Positions 13,240-24,105 of a stretch of 64,000 nucleotides of DNA are shown here, one piece after another. The notes under the pieces are model-generated. The model was not told the origin of the DNA, searched no databases, and worked only from the letters and a program-made list of their open reading frames with translations. The stretch lies in assembly GCA_036417435.1 (NCBI GenBank), contig CM070904.1, positions 40,272,408 through 40,336,407 on the forward strand, in the 5' to 3' direction. Numbering within the stretch: position 1 is the stretch's first letter; each line of letters starts with the position of its first letter. The position numbers and the translations under genes are program-made. The DNA is from Inia geoffrensis. Taxonomy: Eukaryota > Chordata > Mammalia > Artiodactyla > Iniidae.

Positions 13240-13253
13240 TCTTTGTCTGGTTT

Positions 13254-13680
13254 TTTTCACTTAGTGAGTCCCTCAAAATCATTCTTTGGGGATGGCAAAG
13301 AACACACAGTGGCCAATGGTGGATTTATCCTCACACCAGCTTTGTGGCCACCACCCCTTGATCTTCCGAGCAGCCCTGGGTGAGGCAGCGAGGAGGACTG
13401 GAGGGAAAGGGTGGAACTCTTCCTGATGATGGGGTGTCCTGCAGCAGACACGTGTCCAGGCAGACCCTGTGCCCCAGAGGACTCTGTGGCTGGTTCCACC
13501 TCTCTCGAAACAGCATACGATGTATGTCTCTTCACATACAGCTTGCAAGTCTCTACTTCTAGCCCATTTTGCTCAGGGCCAGTGACTCTTTTTGGAAACT
13601 GGTGCAGGGGTGGGTCTCATGGACAGATGCTGATCTCCAGTTGGGAAGATACCCCAGAGGGAATCAATTAAACCAGAATT
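13254..13680. other. Unassigned non-coding stretch
   Basis: Flank of the truncated L1. Four partly overlapping frames on both strands give no recognisable product. Confidence 0.5.
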
Positions 13681-13945
13681 TTTCATTCTTACTTTCTTTT
13701 CTTTTCATTCTTTTCTTTCTCTCTTTCTTTCCCTCTCTGTCCCTCCTCCCTCCCTTCCTTCTTTTGTGTCCCCCTTCCCCTCTCCCTCCCTCTCTCCCTC
13801 CCTCCCTCCCTCCCTCCCTTCCTCCCTTCCTCCCTTCCTTCCTTCCTTCCTTCCTTCCTTCCTCCCTTCCTCCCTTCCTCCCTTCCTTCCTCCCTTCCTC
13901 CCTTCCTTCCTTCCTTCCTTCCTTCCTTCCTTCCTTCTTTTTCTT
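13681..13945. repeat. Polypyrimidine microsatellite (TTCC/CCCT)n
   Basis: About 265 bases of almost pure C/T on the plus strand. It changes from TTTC-rich to CCCT to TTCC and CCTTCCT units. Long proline/serine/leucine and glycine/arginine/lysine frames across it are artefacts of the simple repeat. Confidence 0.97.
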
Positions 13946-14835
13946 TCAACTGATCCAATCCAAATACTTTAAACATTTAAGTAATTTGCACAGTGTACAC
14001 TTTTAACTAAAACATGCAAACCCAATGTCAGTAGTTACCACATGATTGCAAAAACATTTTGATAACAAATTAAACTAGAAATTTCTAATATTTTAATATT
14101 CAGGCAGCTCCTGCCCAGTATATACTGTAAATCACTATGTCAGAACACTTGTTTCTAACTTAAAACCCTCTTGGAATCATCAAAGGAAACAAGAAAATGA
14201 CCTGCCAGGAATGTTCTGGTCCTTAAGCGGATTTTCCCACTGTGTGTTTGAAGAAAATTCCATCACCATCAAAAATTCTTTCCCTGGAAATCCTCAGGAA
14301 AGTCACTTATTGTGAAAGTTCCTTGATCAATGCCTGTGGCTGGGTGGGGGACTTGGGCAGAGTAGTTGAGTGTGCTGGCCTGTGCTGTAATCTGTTGTAG
14401 ACATGTGATTATCTCTAGGCTTCAGACCATCAGGTCGAGTGGCTAGACAGCTCCAGATAGCTATTTCCTTTGACTCTCCCGTGCAGATCCCACTGTGGGT
14501 ATATTACTCATGTTGACGGCTCTGAATGCCGCTGTTCAGGAGGGCACCTGGTGCACACCCAGAGCAAGTATGGGACTTACTCTGTGGGATACGCTGAAAC
14601 TCTGGGACTTGATCAGCAAGAAGAGATGCTCTTCAGATGTCAAAATTTCAAGTTGACAGGTGTTCCAAAATGCTCTTCAAGGCTTGTAAGAGGCTAGGCC
14701 CAGACTGAGAGTCCAGGGATGATCACATAGGCAGTCCCACACATTTCCACCTATGAAAGTCCAGGGTTTCAACTTTGAGGGGCGAAGCATGGGTTTCATA
14801 CTTAACTGGTTGCTCATGACATGATTGCTCTTACT
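13946..14835. other. Unassigned non-coding stretch
   Basis: No gene or named repeat. A 75-codon frame at 14470-14697 is cysteine-containing but has no family resemblance I recognise. Confidence 0.45.
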
Positions 14836-14935
14836 GGGGACAGTTCATTGATTCATTCAACAAATAATTATTAAACACCTACTAAGTGTCAGGGAGTGGG
14901 GATGTGAGAGTGAACAATATATAGTTTAAATTTAT
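14836..14935 (-). repeat. L2 LINE fragment
   Basis: Phrase attcattcaacaaataatta followed by acacctactaagtgtcaggg, the standard antisense L2 3' region. Confidence 0.7.
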
Positions 14936-15849
14936 TTTCTCAGATTTTTTTGTTTTAAATGTTTACCATAGTACAGAAGAGCTTGTAGTGGCAAGCAGCA
15001 GTCTTTTGCCTGGTCATTACCTGTCCCCAGCCCCTGCTTTGATCTATTTATGATTTAATTCTTCTGGTGGTTATTGCCTTATAATATGTTATACCTCTAT
15101 TTCTTGAATTATGAGTATTAGATAATATTTTTAAATTCCCACTATGAAAAATGAGGATTTATCTTATATATCCCATGCCCACCTATTCTCATCTCTCCTC
15201 CTTCCTCTCAGTAGTTGATAATTATTATTATCAACTTATTATTAATAATAATAATTCTTATTATTATCTGTTTCCTTCTCACCTCAAGTTAAGGGAAAAG
15301 TGTCTTTAAGATGACCACTCAGAAAAAGTGGGAATCTCTGCCAGTGAAAGAGACTGCAAAATGTTTTCTCGTTTAGGTACCCCACTTCTCTGAGTATCCT
15401 TTGTATGACAGTTGCTTGTGGCAACTCTCTGAGGTCTTGGATTCTAGATTTCTGGCTCCCAGTTGACCTTTCTTTTGGAAACTGATGACTGGTTTAAACT
15501 CCTTGCCTAAGGGTCTGCACATTGATTTAAGTTCTTGTCAGTAATATGGAACCACAGCTTCCCCTGACTTGTATCACATCTACTGAAAACTATTTTTTTT
15601 TTCCTTTTCTTCATAAGCTTAAGTAGGTTGCACCAGGTCTTTCGGGATGGGGGGCACAGGACTTCTCCTCAACTCCAAGAACTCAAACTCTCAAACTCTT
15701 CGCCAAACAAAAGGGTTTCCTCTCTACCTCCTTACTCCCTCATCCTTGCTGAGTCATGTTCTCTAGTTCCTCAGTTGTTGGCTCTTCTCCCAGTCCAAGC
15801 ATTGCCAAGAGATTTGTATCTCTGGTGCCAATTTGATCAGTAGCTAGTC
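14936..15849. other. AT-rich unassigned stretch
   Basis: No gene recognised. It includes the AT hairpin/ATT-repeat at 15214-15270, listed separately. Confidence 0.5.
15214..15270. repeat. ATT repeat with perfect hairpin
   Basis: Positions 15214-15235 form a perfect 9-bp inverted repeat, gttgataat / attatcaac, around a 4-base loop. It runs directly into (TTA/ATA)n. Confidence 0.85.
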
Positions 15850-16358
15850 ATGGGTGCCATGATACTATGGAGAATTGGATTTCCATAGTGGATATGGTGA
15901 TTGATTCCCCAATATCCATTCCAATGCAGATGGATAAGTCTAAGGCAGATAAGATTGTCTTCTCTGGGCCAGTAAATGATTTCGAAAGGACAAGCAACCC
16001 AACTCTGAATACGGACTTCTGAGAAGAAGATTGCTTGTGGTTTCTGGGACAGGTGACTCTTCTCCTGCAAGTAGGGCATGATGATCTCTCTGTATCCTCT
16101 GAGCCTTGTTCTCCTGGATATGATTTCTGCTGCAGCCATCTTGTAGCCAGGATGACTATAAAGCCAACTTTGAGGATGGCAGAAGAGACAGATGGTGAGA
16201 AACTAAGTCCTTGGCAACTTCACTGAGCCACCAAATCAACCAACCCTCAAGCCCACCCCCACTCTGGCCCCATAGACTTCCTGTTACGTGAGGTAATACA
16301 TTTCCATATTGCTGAAGCCAGTTTGAATCACGGTTTCTGAAGTCAAGCTAACCGATAT
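15850..16358 (+). mobile_element. MLT1-like (ERVL-MaLR) LTR fragment
   Basis: The 3' half reads like a mammalian MaLR LTR: gcagccatcttgtagccagg, then cactgagccaccaaatcaac, then cttcctgttacgtgaggtaa, and a final ctaaccgata. The 5' boundary is uncertain. It is non-coding LTR sequence only. Confidence 0.65.
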
Positions 16359-17145
16359 GATTTTTGAAGTCATTTCTGGACTCAGCCTGAAAGGGAGCTG
16401 GGATCGATTAGCTATGTCTGTCAGATGGAGGTGTGAATATCTGCCAGCCCATGCCCCTTAGCTCCTCCCTAGCATCTTGTATAGGGTTTCTCTGTTGTGT
16501 CTGTTTTGCTTTCACTATTTCCCAGAATTGTACTTTGAAGGTGCCCATGGTAATTATCGCTTAAAACGAGTCCCCTGCTTTTATGCCTCATTCTGTGCTT
16601 TACTTCCGGAGCTGCCCAACCCAATCTACACCTCCCTTCTTCTGCTCCTTTTAACTCTCCTGGGTACTGACCTTTTGCTTATTCCATTCTTATAACTTTC
16701 TCTCTTCACCAGTGTTGGGATTTAAAAATCCACCCAAGAGATGCAGAACACTGCAGCCTATCGGAAGCACCAGATGGGTGGTGCTAACAAGATCACACAT
16801 GAGGCCCATGTGGCTGCTGCCTGTGTGACTCCATCAATGGCTAGGGCTGAGCTGCCTGATCCAAGAGGCTAGGCTGGTGACCCTTCCTCCACAGTGATTT
16901 GTGGGCAGCCCTCTGGAGGCTGTATGCTTGGTCAAAGAGGACGCCACTGCCAGAGAGGAAGAGCTGTTCTTTGGTCAAGGGTACACAGACACTGTCCTGA
17001 TGACCCAAAGAAACACAGCTTTTGGGCTCCTCTACTGACATTGTACTATGAGCCTTTCTTAATTTCTGGAGTCCTCAAAGCATTTCCTAGGTCTATAGAC
17101 AAAAATGAGGAGAGGTGGAGTAGAAACAACGGGGCTGCCATTTTT
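16359..17145. other. Unassigned non-coding stretch
   Basis: No gene or named repeat seen. Confidence 0.5.
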
Positions 17146-17161
17146 CAGCTCTCTTATTTTT

Positions 17162-17238
17162 TTGTTTTTAATTTTATTGAAGTATAGTTGATTTATAAGG
17201 TTGTGTTAATTTCTTCTGTACCGCAAAGTGACTCAGTT

Positions 17239-17304
<66 letters not shown>

Positions 17305-17496
17305 TTTTTCATATTCTTTTCCATTATGGTTTGTCACAGGATATTGAATATAGTTCCCTGTGCTATACAGTAGGACCTTGTTGTTTATCCATTCTCTATA
17401 TAATAGTTTGCATCTGCTAATCCCAAACTCTCAATCCATCTTTCCCCTACCCACCCTCCCCCTTGGCAACTACAAGCCTGTTCTCTATATCTGTGT
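17162..17496 (-). mobile_element. 5'-truncated L1 3' end with target duplication
   Basis: Antisense cetartiodactyl L1 tail (ttattgaagtatagttgatt, then gtgctatacagtaggacc). The 16-bp duplication cagctctcttattttt flanks it at 17146-17161 and 17497-17512. A long (AT)n tract lies inside. Confidence 0.92.
17242..17302. repeat. (AT)n microsatellite, about 30 units
   Basis: Uninterrupted alternating AT. It appears to have grown from the short acatatacat motif normally found at this point of the L1 3' UTR. Confidence 0.97.
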
Positions 17497-17669
17497 CAGC
17501 TCTCTTATTTTTGATTTAACCTGGAAACAAGTTGCACGGGTTCAAACTGTGTTGCTTATAAACTCAACTGGGAATCAACATGGACCATGCACATAGGTGT
17601 GGCTGATGGGTGAGTTCATGGTGATGGTGATGGGTGAGTTCAGCAGTAGACTCACACTTTCCCCCCTTT

Positions 17670-17885
17670 TGCTAATTGATTAAAAAATATGTATGTATTG
17701 CAAAGTTTATTTATTGATCGAGAGGAGAGTGAAAAGGATAGCTTCTCTAATTAAAACCGATTGGAGCTGTGAAAGTTTAATTAACTGGATGCATGTCACT
17801 TCATTCCCATTCTTATGTTGTGCGCAGTGCTCTGTTTTCATAATTAACATGTTGTGTCAGGGTGGCGGGTGTCTCTCTAATTAAC
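17670..17885. promoter_or_regulatory. Cluster of homeodomain-type TAATTA motifs
   Basis: Four exact TAATTA hexamers (17748, 17778, 17841 and 17878) plus TAATTG at 17673 within about 210 bases of otherwise repeat-free sequence. TAATTA is the common core of many homeodomain proteins. Enhancer function is inference; AT-rich composition alone raises the chance expectation. Confidence 0.35.
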
Positions 17886-18264
17886 AGTCTGAGGGAAAAA
17901 TGATATATGGGCCTGCGGAGCAGGCAGAGTGGGTAGAAAGAGAAATCTCAGCCGGAATCCACAGTTTCTGTTCCCTGTGGTCTGTTTCTGGCCATTTTAT
18001 TGTCCTTTGTTCAGTTAATGAGGTTTTTGGTGGATCTTCCCGGAGGCTGCTTTTTGTTTGATTATTTCCCAGGTGTTTTTCCATCAGAGGACAGGGAGAC
18101 TGGATGACACTTCCAGAGATGGCAGGCGGGGGAGAGTCCCTCTGTCCCCTCTCTGCCCTCTGAACTCCCCCAACAATCATTGCATTTGTTCCTCGCAGGG
18201 TAGCCAGCGCTTGTCCACCGAGCCAAGACAAACTTTTACTGACTGTCCGCTCTGTGCAATGGCT
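17886..18264. other. Unassigned, repeat-free stretch
   Basis: No named repeat. A 116-codon minus-strand frame (17881-18231) is opposed by an 86-codon plus frame and neither resembles a known protein. It may be part of a conserved non-coding element with the adjacent TAATTA cluster. Confidence 0.45.
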
Positions 18265-18440
18265 GGTGATGGGTGGGTGGCTTTGAATCCAGACTGTAGC
18301 TTCTTACTAGACCCATGACTTTGGGGAAATTCCCTAACTTCTCTGTGCCTCAGTTTATAAAATGGGAATACCTAGTAAAGGTGTTGTGAGGATTAAATGA
18401 AATCGTGTAAATGGCATCCTTAGCACACAGTAGTATCAGC
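18265..18440 (+). repeat. MIR SINE
   Basis: Clear MIR order: ttgaatccagactgtagc, then ctctgtgcctcagtttataa, then gttgtgaggattaaatga. Confidence 0.88.
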
Positions 18441-18619
18441 CTAGATTTATTGAACAATCTTCTCCTTTTCCTAGACGGCATCTTTAAAAAAGATTTTTAT
18501 TTGAATGGTCCTATTGTATTGATGGATTGTAACTCCTGCCTGACTTCACTCGTCCGTCTTCCTCCTCAAGTCCATATTCTGCTTTGGCAACAGAATTCTT
18601 TTTTCTAAAATGGAAAGTT

Positions 18620-18995
18620 GATTTGATGCTTTGCTAAGACCCTTAAAGGCACCCTTTTGCCCAGATGCTGTTTCAACTAGGAAGAATTCTAACCCCTATA
18701 CAAGCCAGCCCTCCCAGAACTGCATGCCCACTCCAGCCCCAAATCTCCCTCACACCTGACCACAACAAGCTCTTTGCTCTTCTGCCCAGAAGGTTCCTTT
18801 TCTTGGAAAAGTGAATATCCTACCAGTTTTTTCACATTCAGCTCAAATGCTTTTTTTTCTGATGACTTTTTTTTTTTTTGGAGTCTCTCTTCCCAACTAG
18901 AGAGGAAGTTCCTACACGCTGGACCTATGTCTTGGTCATCTTTGAGTCATGGTGCCTAGAAGCAGGCTTTTCATAAATGATTCCTGCATGATGGA
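18620..18995 (+). repeat. L2 LINE 3' fragment
   Basis: Sense L2 pattern: agcaagctctttgctcttc-like opening, then cattcagctcaaatgc, and a final cataaatgattcctgcatga. A T-run interrupts it near 18867. Confidence 0.7.
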
Positions 18996-20189
18996 TAGAA
19001 AGAGCAAAGTTTTCCCCATGTGGTATTACTATTTAATACCTGCTCTCCCACGACACTGTTGGCTTCATTTGGGCAGGGGACATTTTTGTTTTGTTCTACA
19101 TTGTTCCTTGTTGCCTGGTACAGGGTAGGTGTTCAAAACAAGTAAATAAGCTTGCCCTGGTCTAGATACCTCATAGGTTTGTTGCATGGGCGGATTGATG
19201 ATGAATATAAAAGTTCTTCAAGTTTAAGAATGATTGGAAAATGCAGCAAAATTATTTATAATAGAACAATAGTTGCTATTGACATTATTACCTGAAGCTT
19301 TTTATTAGTACTGGAAGGGGGGTTCTTTCCTTTTAGGAGTAGATTTCCTGAATAGCAGTAGCCTCTGGGTCCTTCTGGACATTGTCATTGCAACTGGGGT
19401 GACAACATGCGTAGACCTAGAGGCTGCCCACATAACCCTCGGAGAGGAGACCTGAAGCCTTTGCTCAGAGGTACTGCATCTGAACTGCTTGCGAATCTCA
19501 TAAAAAACCCTTTAACCCTCTGCTTTTCCTCATATGCTATTCTTCTATCTCAGTGACATGTACAGTAAATAATGCATTCTGGTAATTTTAGAAAATCATT
19601 TTATTTCCAGGCACCTGTATAGCATCTATTCACTATTTATACTTATTCAAGGGGTTTTCTTTTTTCTTTTTCTTTAAGAGAGGTTTTCTATTCTTCTTCT
19701 TATGAATGTTTGACCTTGTATGAATTAGCAAGTCTTTCTTTCTAGTGTAAAACCCAAAAAACCAAAACCCAGCCATGCGATTGTCACTGCGCCCCTTCTC
19801 AGTAGTCAGGCAGTGCTTACAAGAAATCAGGCCCAATCACGTTTTCCAGTTTTATAGCTCTTCGTGTTTGAGTAGAGTTCAGAGAACTGGATCGTAGACT
19901 AGGTCTGCTCTCTCCAGCTCAATGCAGTGCCGTTCTATCAGCAATATTCACAGTGCTGGGTGCTGCAGGTTACGAAGACCCAAGGTGATTAAAAATAGCT
20001 TTGGGATCGAAATGACTTACTTTTCTCAGAGGCCCTCTTCCTCCTCACCAAACTATAATATTAATTTAAAAAAAATTCAGGCCCTGAACTATTTCCCCAG
20101 CTATATCTTGAATCTGATAGAAAAGCAATGAGTACTGGCCATGGGGACTTCACCTGGGGTGCAACGCGTGGAGGGGGTGGTGAAGGCTC
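18996..20189. other. Unassigned AT-rich stretch
   Basis: No gene or confident repeat. The short passage at about 19075-19145 (ggcaggggacatttttg to gtaggtgttcaaaacaag) may be another small L2/MIR relic. Confidence 0.45.
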
Positions 20190-20330
20190 TGGGGGTCTGA
20201 AGGTCTAGGTTCTAGGCTGGTTCTGCTCCTGGTTGGCCATGTGACATGGAAAAGTCACTCAACTTTTGGGGGCTTCAGTTTTCTGGTCAGTTGAGGAAAA
20301 CTGAGGTTTAGAGAAGTTTGTAAACTTGTC
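20190..20330 (+). repeat. MIR SINE fragment
   Basis: Reads ggttctaggctggttctgct, then gccatgtgacatggaaaagt, then the cttcagttttctg segment. Confidence 0.65.
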
Positions 20331-20841
20331 ACAATTAACAAGGGCTGGCTGATTATTCTGGGTGAGTTTGCAGGCAGGCCGTTCACAGGAATAGTTATTG
20401 CATTTCTCCCTTGTACCGGCACTGGGCTAGGTTCTGGGGAAATAGCCATGGAGGAGACTTTCTGGCTAACACGATGAAGCAAGACTTGGGTGTGCTTGGC
20501 CCTCAGTCCCAAAGCATAGCCTCTGTGCCCATGTGACTGGCTCAGGCCAAAGCTCTTTTGTCCTGTGACCCTTTAGGCCTGTGCGTGTATTGAGGCCGGG
20601 TCGCCAGTTCAGGCTCCCACCCCACATGTCATCGGTTTCCCTCTGCCTGGTTCCCTTTCCTGCTGGCTGACTTCACCCCAATGCAGAACAGAGGAGAACT
20701 TCTAAAAAGTGTTGACTCAGAGGAAGGGGAAGCAGGCAGCGCTCAGCTCTCTCTCTTCCCTGAGGCGCCCTAACCCCTCTCTTCTGCCAGGGACGGTGTT
20801 GGTTTCCTAGGGCCTACATGGGAAGGAAGTTGAAACCAGTT
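20331..20841. other. Unassigned; possible L2 piece near 20395-20480
   Basis: The phrase cactgggctaggttctgggg resembles the antisense L2 3' region. The remainder is unassigned. Confidence 0.4.
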
Positions 20842-20853
20842 CCACAAAAGCCC

Positions 20854-21061
20854 CCTTTTTTTTTTTTTTGCGATACCCTGGCCTCCCACTGTTGTGGCCT
20901 CTCCCGTTGCGGAACACAGGCTCCGGACGCGCAGGCTCAGCGGCCATGGCTCACGGGCCCAGCCGCTCCGCGGCATGTGGGATCTTCCCGGACCGGGGCA
21001 CGAACCCGTGTCCCCTGCATCGGCAGGCAGACTCTCAACCACTGCGCCACCAGGGAAGCCC
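20854..21061 (-). mobile_element. Cetacean CHR-type SINE (copy b)
   Basis: Full-length antisense copy with T-run and head ...caccagggaagccc. The duplication ccacaaaagccc is at 20842-20853 and 21062-21073. B box in reverse complement at about 20998-21010. Confidence 0.94.
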
Positions 21062-21073
21062 CCACAAAAGCCC

Positions 21074-21424
21074 TTTTCAGGGCAATGGGTGCCTTCTTCC
21101 TTAAGTTACAGAATGAGGAGGACCCCTCCAGCATTCAAGGGAGAGCTGAACAAAATCTACTGAAGGTTATGTGTTCTGCCCACCAAGAAAGTAGAACTTT
21201 CTTCATACTAAAAAAAGTTCCTCTTTGCTCACAAGGTGAAAAGAATAGCAATTAGGAAGGCTTCAAGACACATTAGAGGCAAAAAGAAAAAAAGACACAT
21301 GAGAGGTATGGAAACAAGGCCAGGGGAGGAGGGGCAGGGGCTGGATGGTGCATGCACGGTGTGTGTGTGTGTGTGTGCGTGTGCAGGCGTCCACGTTTAG
21401 ACATCTTCTGTTGTTCTAAGTCAG
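21074..21424. other. Unassigned stretch with (TG)n
   Basis: Contains a short (GT)n tract at 21359-21384. No gene seen. Confidence 0.6.
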
Positions 21425-21600
21425 TGGGTCTCAAACTCTAGTGACTCCCAGCATCACCTGCAGGACTTGTTCAAATGACTTCATTGTTCCTGATTCAGTA
21501 GCTCTGGGTGGAGCCTGAGAATTTGCTTTTCTAACAAGTTTCCAGGGGATGCTGATTCTGCTTTTCACACCACTGTACTAAGGAGAGTGGCTTACAGGGA
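21425..21600 (+). mobile_element. MER5A-like DNA transposon fossil
   Basis: Phrases gtgggtctcaaactctagtg, then cctgattcagtagctctggg, then aacaagtttccaggggatgc match MER5A from its left to its right end. Confidence 0.85.
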
Positions 21601-22261
21601 GAAAGATCTTAATGAGTGCAATATTGGCTCAACTAGCTTCTGCCTTGGAATATTAATAAGCCAAGACAAGAGCCCTGGATGTCTTGAACACAGCAGAAAG
21701 CTCTGTAGAAATGAGACTTCAGATCCCCAGTGACTTGTAGGCACCTTGTAGATTGAGAAGCATTGCTCTAGGCCTTTCTCAGATGTGTCTTCAGGGTGGG
21801 TATCATTGGGGGTGGTGTGGGGAGGTGGGATATGTCATCTCTGTAATCGAGAAGTGCTGCACCCTAGCTCAGCCTAAGAACTGGGGTAGGGACTTTGTAG
21901 GGTCAACAGCTCAAGCCTTCACAGAGGATACATTCCTAGAAACAAAGCCTACAGAAGGTAGGGTGGTTTCAGTGTGTCATCTGTGAGTTTTGACAGTGTG
22001 TTTTTGAAGATCAGTATGCAATGTCTTCTTCAGCTTCTGTGTGACAGAGAAGGTATGGAAAGCTTGGGAATAGTTCATAGCTGCAAGGGAGAAGCCAGGA
22101 GGGGAAGAAGTGGGCTCAGATTAGGCTCCTGAAACATGTAGCCCAGCCGCAGTTATCATATTTCTCTGGGTGTAGGGGGTGAGTGAAATGAGAAAATGTG
22201 GTAGGGTCTTCTTTCCTGCCCAGCATCACTAATGGTATCTCTTCCAAAGGCATACAACAGT
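21601..22261. other. Unassigned non-coding stretch
   Basis: No gene or named repeat. The segment at 21735-21775 (tgtaggcaccttgtagattgagaagcattgct, given only in outline) may be a MER5-like terminal scrap. Confidence 0.45.
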
Positions 22262-22291
22262 TTTTTAATGGCTTTATTAAGATATAATTCA
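22262..22291 (-). repeat. Ancient antisense L1, left piece
   Basis: The phrase ggctttattaagatataatt is the antisense 3' end of an old L1MA/MB-type element that resumes at 28161. Its last 13 bases (22279-22291) are the duplicated target of the inserted L1. Confidence 0.75.
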
Positions 22292-23093
22292 GGGCGGAGT
22301 AGAAGGACGTGTGCTCACTCCCTCTTGCAGGAGCACTGGAATCACAACTAGCTGCTGGACAATCATTGACAGGAAGACACTGGAACTCACCAAAAAAGAT
22401 ACCCCACATCTCAAGACAAAGGAAAAGCTGCAATGAGATGGTAGGAGGGGCACAATCACAATAAAATCAAATCCCATAACCGCTGGGTGGGTGACTCACA
22501 AACTGGAGAACACTTATACCACAGAAGTCCACCCACTGGAGTGAAGGTTCTGAGCCCCCGTCAGGCGTCCCAACCTCGGGGTCTGGCAACGGGAGGAGGA
22601 ATTCCTAGAGAATCAGACTTTGAATGCTAGGGGATTTGATTGCAGGACTTTGACAGGACTGGGGGAAACAGAGACTCCATTCTTAGAGGGCACACACAAA
22701 GTAGTGTGAGCATCGGGACCCAGGGGAAGGAGCAGTGACCCCATAGGGGACTGAACGAGACCTACCTGCTAGTGTTGTGGGGGTCCCCTGCAGAGGCGGG
22801 GGGTGGCTGTGTGTCACCATGAGGACAAGGACACTGGCAGCAGAAGTTCTGGGAAGTACTCCTCGGCGTGAGCCCTCCCAGAGTCTGCCATTAGCCCAAC
22901 CAAAGAGCCCGTAGGCTCTAGTGCTGGGTTGCCTCAGGCCAAACAACCAACAGGGAGGGAACCCAGCCCCACCCATCAGCAGACGAGTGAATTAAAGTTT
23001 AAGTTAGCTCTGCCCACCAGAGCAACAACCAGCTCTACCCACCACCAGTCCCTCCCATCAGGAAGCTTGCACAAGCCTCTTTGATAGCCTCAT

Positions 23094-23107
23094 CCACCAG
23101 AGGGCAG
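23094..23107 (+). promoter_or_regulatory. CTCF-like motif in the L1 5' UTR
   Basis: ccaccagagggcag is an exact match to the core of the CTCF consensus (CCASYAGRKGGCR). It lies about 75 bases before the ORF1 start. Binding is inferred from motif only. Confidence 0.5.
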
Positions 23108-23180
23108 ACAGCAGAAGCAAGAAGAACTACAGTTCTGCAGCCTGTGGAAGGAAAGCCACATTCACAGAGAGACAGACGAA

Positions 23181-24083
23181 ATGAAAAGGCAGAGGACTTT
23201 GTACCAGATGAAGGAACAGGATAAAACCCCAGAGAAACAGCTAAATGAAGTGGAAATAGGCAACCTTCCAGAAGAAGAATTCAGAATAATGACACTGAAG
23301 ATGATCCAGGACCTCAGAAAAAAGAATGGAGGCAAAGATCGAGAAGATGCTAGAAATGTTTAACAAAGACCTAGAAGAATTAAAGAACAAACAAACAGAG
23401 ATGAACAATACAATAATTGAAATGAAAACTACACTAGAAGGAATCAACAGCAGAATAACTGAGGCAGAAGAACGGATAAGTGACCTGGAAGACAGAGTGG
23501 TGGAATTCACTGCTGCAGAACAGAATAAAGAAAAAAGAATGAAAAGAAATGAAGACAGCCTAAGAGACCTCTGGCACAACATTAAATGCAACAACATTCT
23601 CATTATAGGGGTCTCAGAAGGAGAAGAGAGCGAGAAAGGTCCCGAGAAAATATTTGAAGGGATTATAGTCGAAAACTACCCTAACATGGGAAAGGAAATA
23701 GCCACCCAAGTCCAGGAAATGCAGAGAGTCCCAGGCATGATAAACCCAAGGAGAAACATGCCAAGACACATAGTAATCAAAATGGCAAAAATTAAAGACA
23801 AAAATTATTGAAAGAAACAAGGGAAAAATGACAAATAACATACAGGGGAACTCCCATAAGGTTAACAGCTGATTTCTCAGCTGGAACTCTACAAGCCAGA
23901 AGAGAATGGCATGACATATTTAAAGTGATGAAAAGGAAGAACCTACAACCAAGGTTAGTCTACCCAGCAAGGATCTCATTCAGATGTGATGGAGAAATCA
24001 AAAGCTTTACAGACAAGCAAAAGCTAAGAGAATTCAGCACCACCAAACCAGCTCTACAACAAATGTTGAAGGAACTTCTCTAA
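23181..24083 (+). pseudogene. L1 ORF1 (nucleic-acid chaperone) remnant
   Basis: ORF1p is the RNA-binding trimeric chaperone of L1. Here the start MKRQRTLYQM is at 23181. The frame breaks near 23317-23322, where an A-run has one base too many, and continues as MEAKIEKMLEMFNK from 23326. A coiled-coil stretch with heptad-like leucine, isoleucine and glutamate spacing follows (about 23330-23540), then the RNA-recognition-like segment with ILIIGVSEGEE. The frame is lost again at 23811 after KIKDK. The C-terminal domain can still be followed in another frame to the stop at 24081-24083. At least two frame breaks make it a pseudogene. Confidence 0.9.
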
Positions 24084-24105
24084 GTGGGAAACCCAAGAGA
24101 AGAAA

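Larger units (their letters stand above)
10389..13253 (-). mobile_element. Young 5'-truncated L1, interrupted by a CHR SINE
   Basis: Antisense LINE-1 running from its poly(A) tail (T-run at 10389-10410) through the 3' UTR into the ORF2 reverse-transcriptase region. It stops near 13253 where the L1 consensus would continue. A SINE sits at 13031-13239. It is closely similar to the copies at 36402-38603 and 51920-52448. I could not find a clear target duplication around the whole element. Confidence 0.9.

Noticed and set aside
13569..14006. Leucine/proline/serine-rich frames and the opposing glycine/arginine/lysine frame
   Set aside because: They are the translation of the TTCC/CCCT simple repeat on the two strands.
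20818..21255. 145-codon frame and similar frames at other SINEs (31498, 34873, 42789, 44658, 62102)
   Set aside because: The shared translated phrase comes from the CHR SINE body, which is GC-rich and open in several frames. It is not a gene family.
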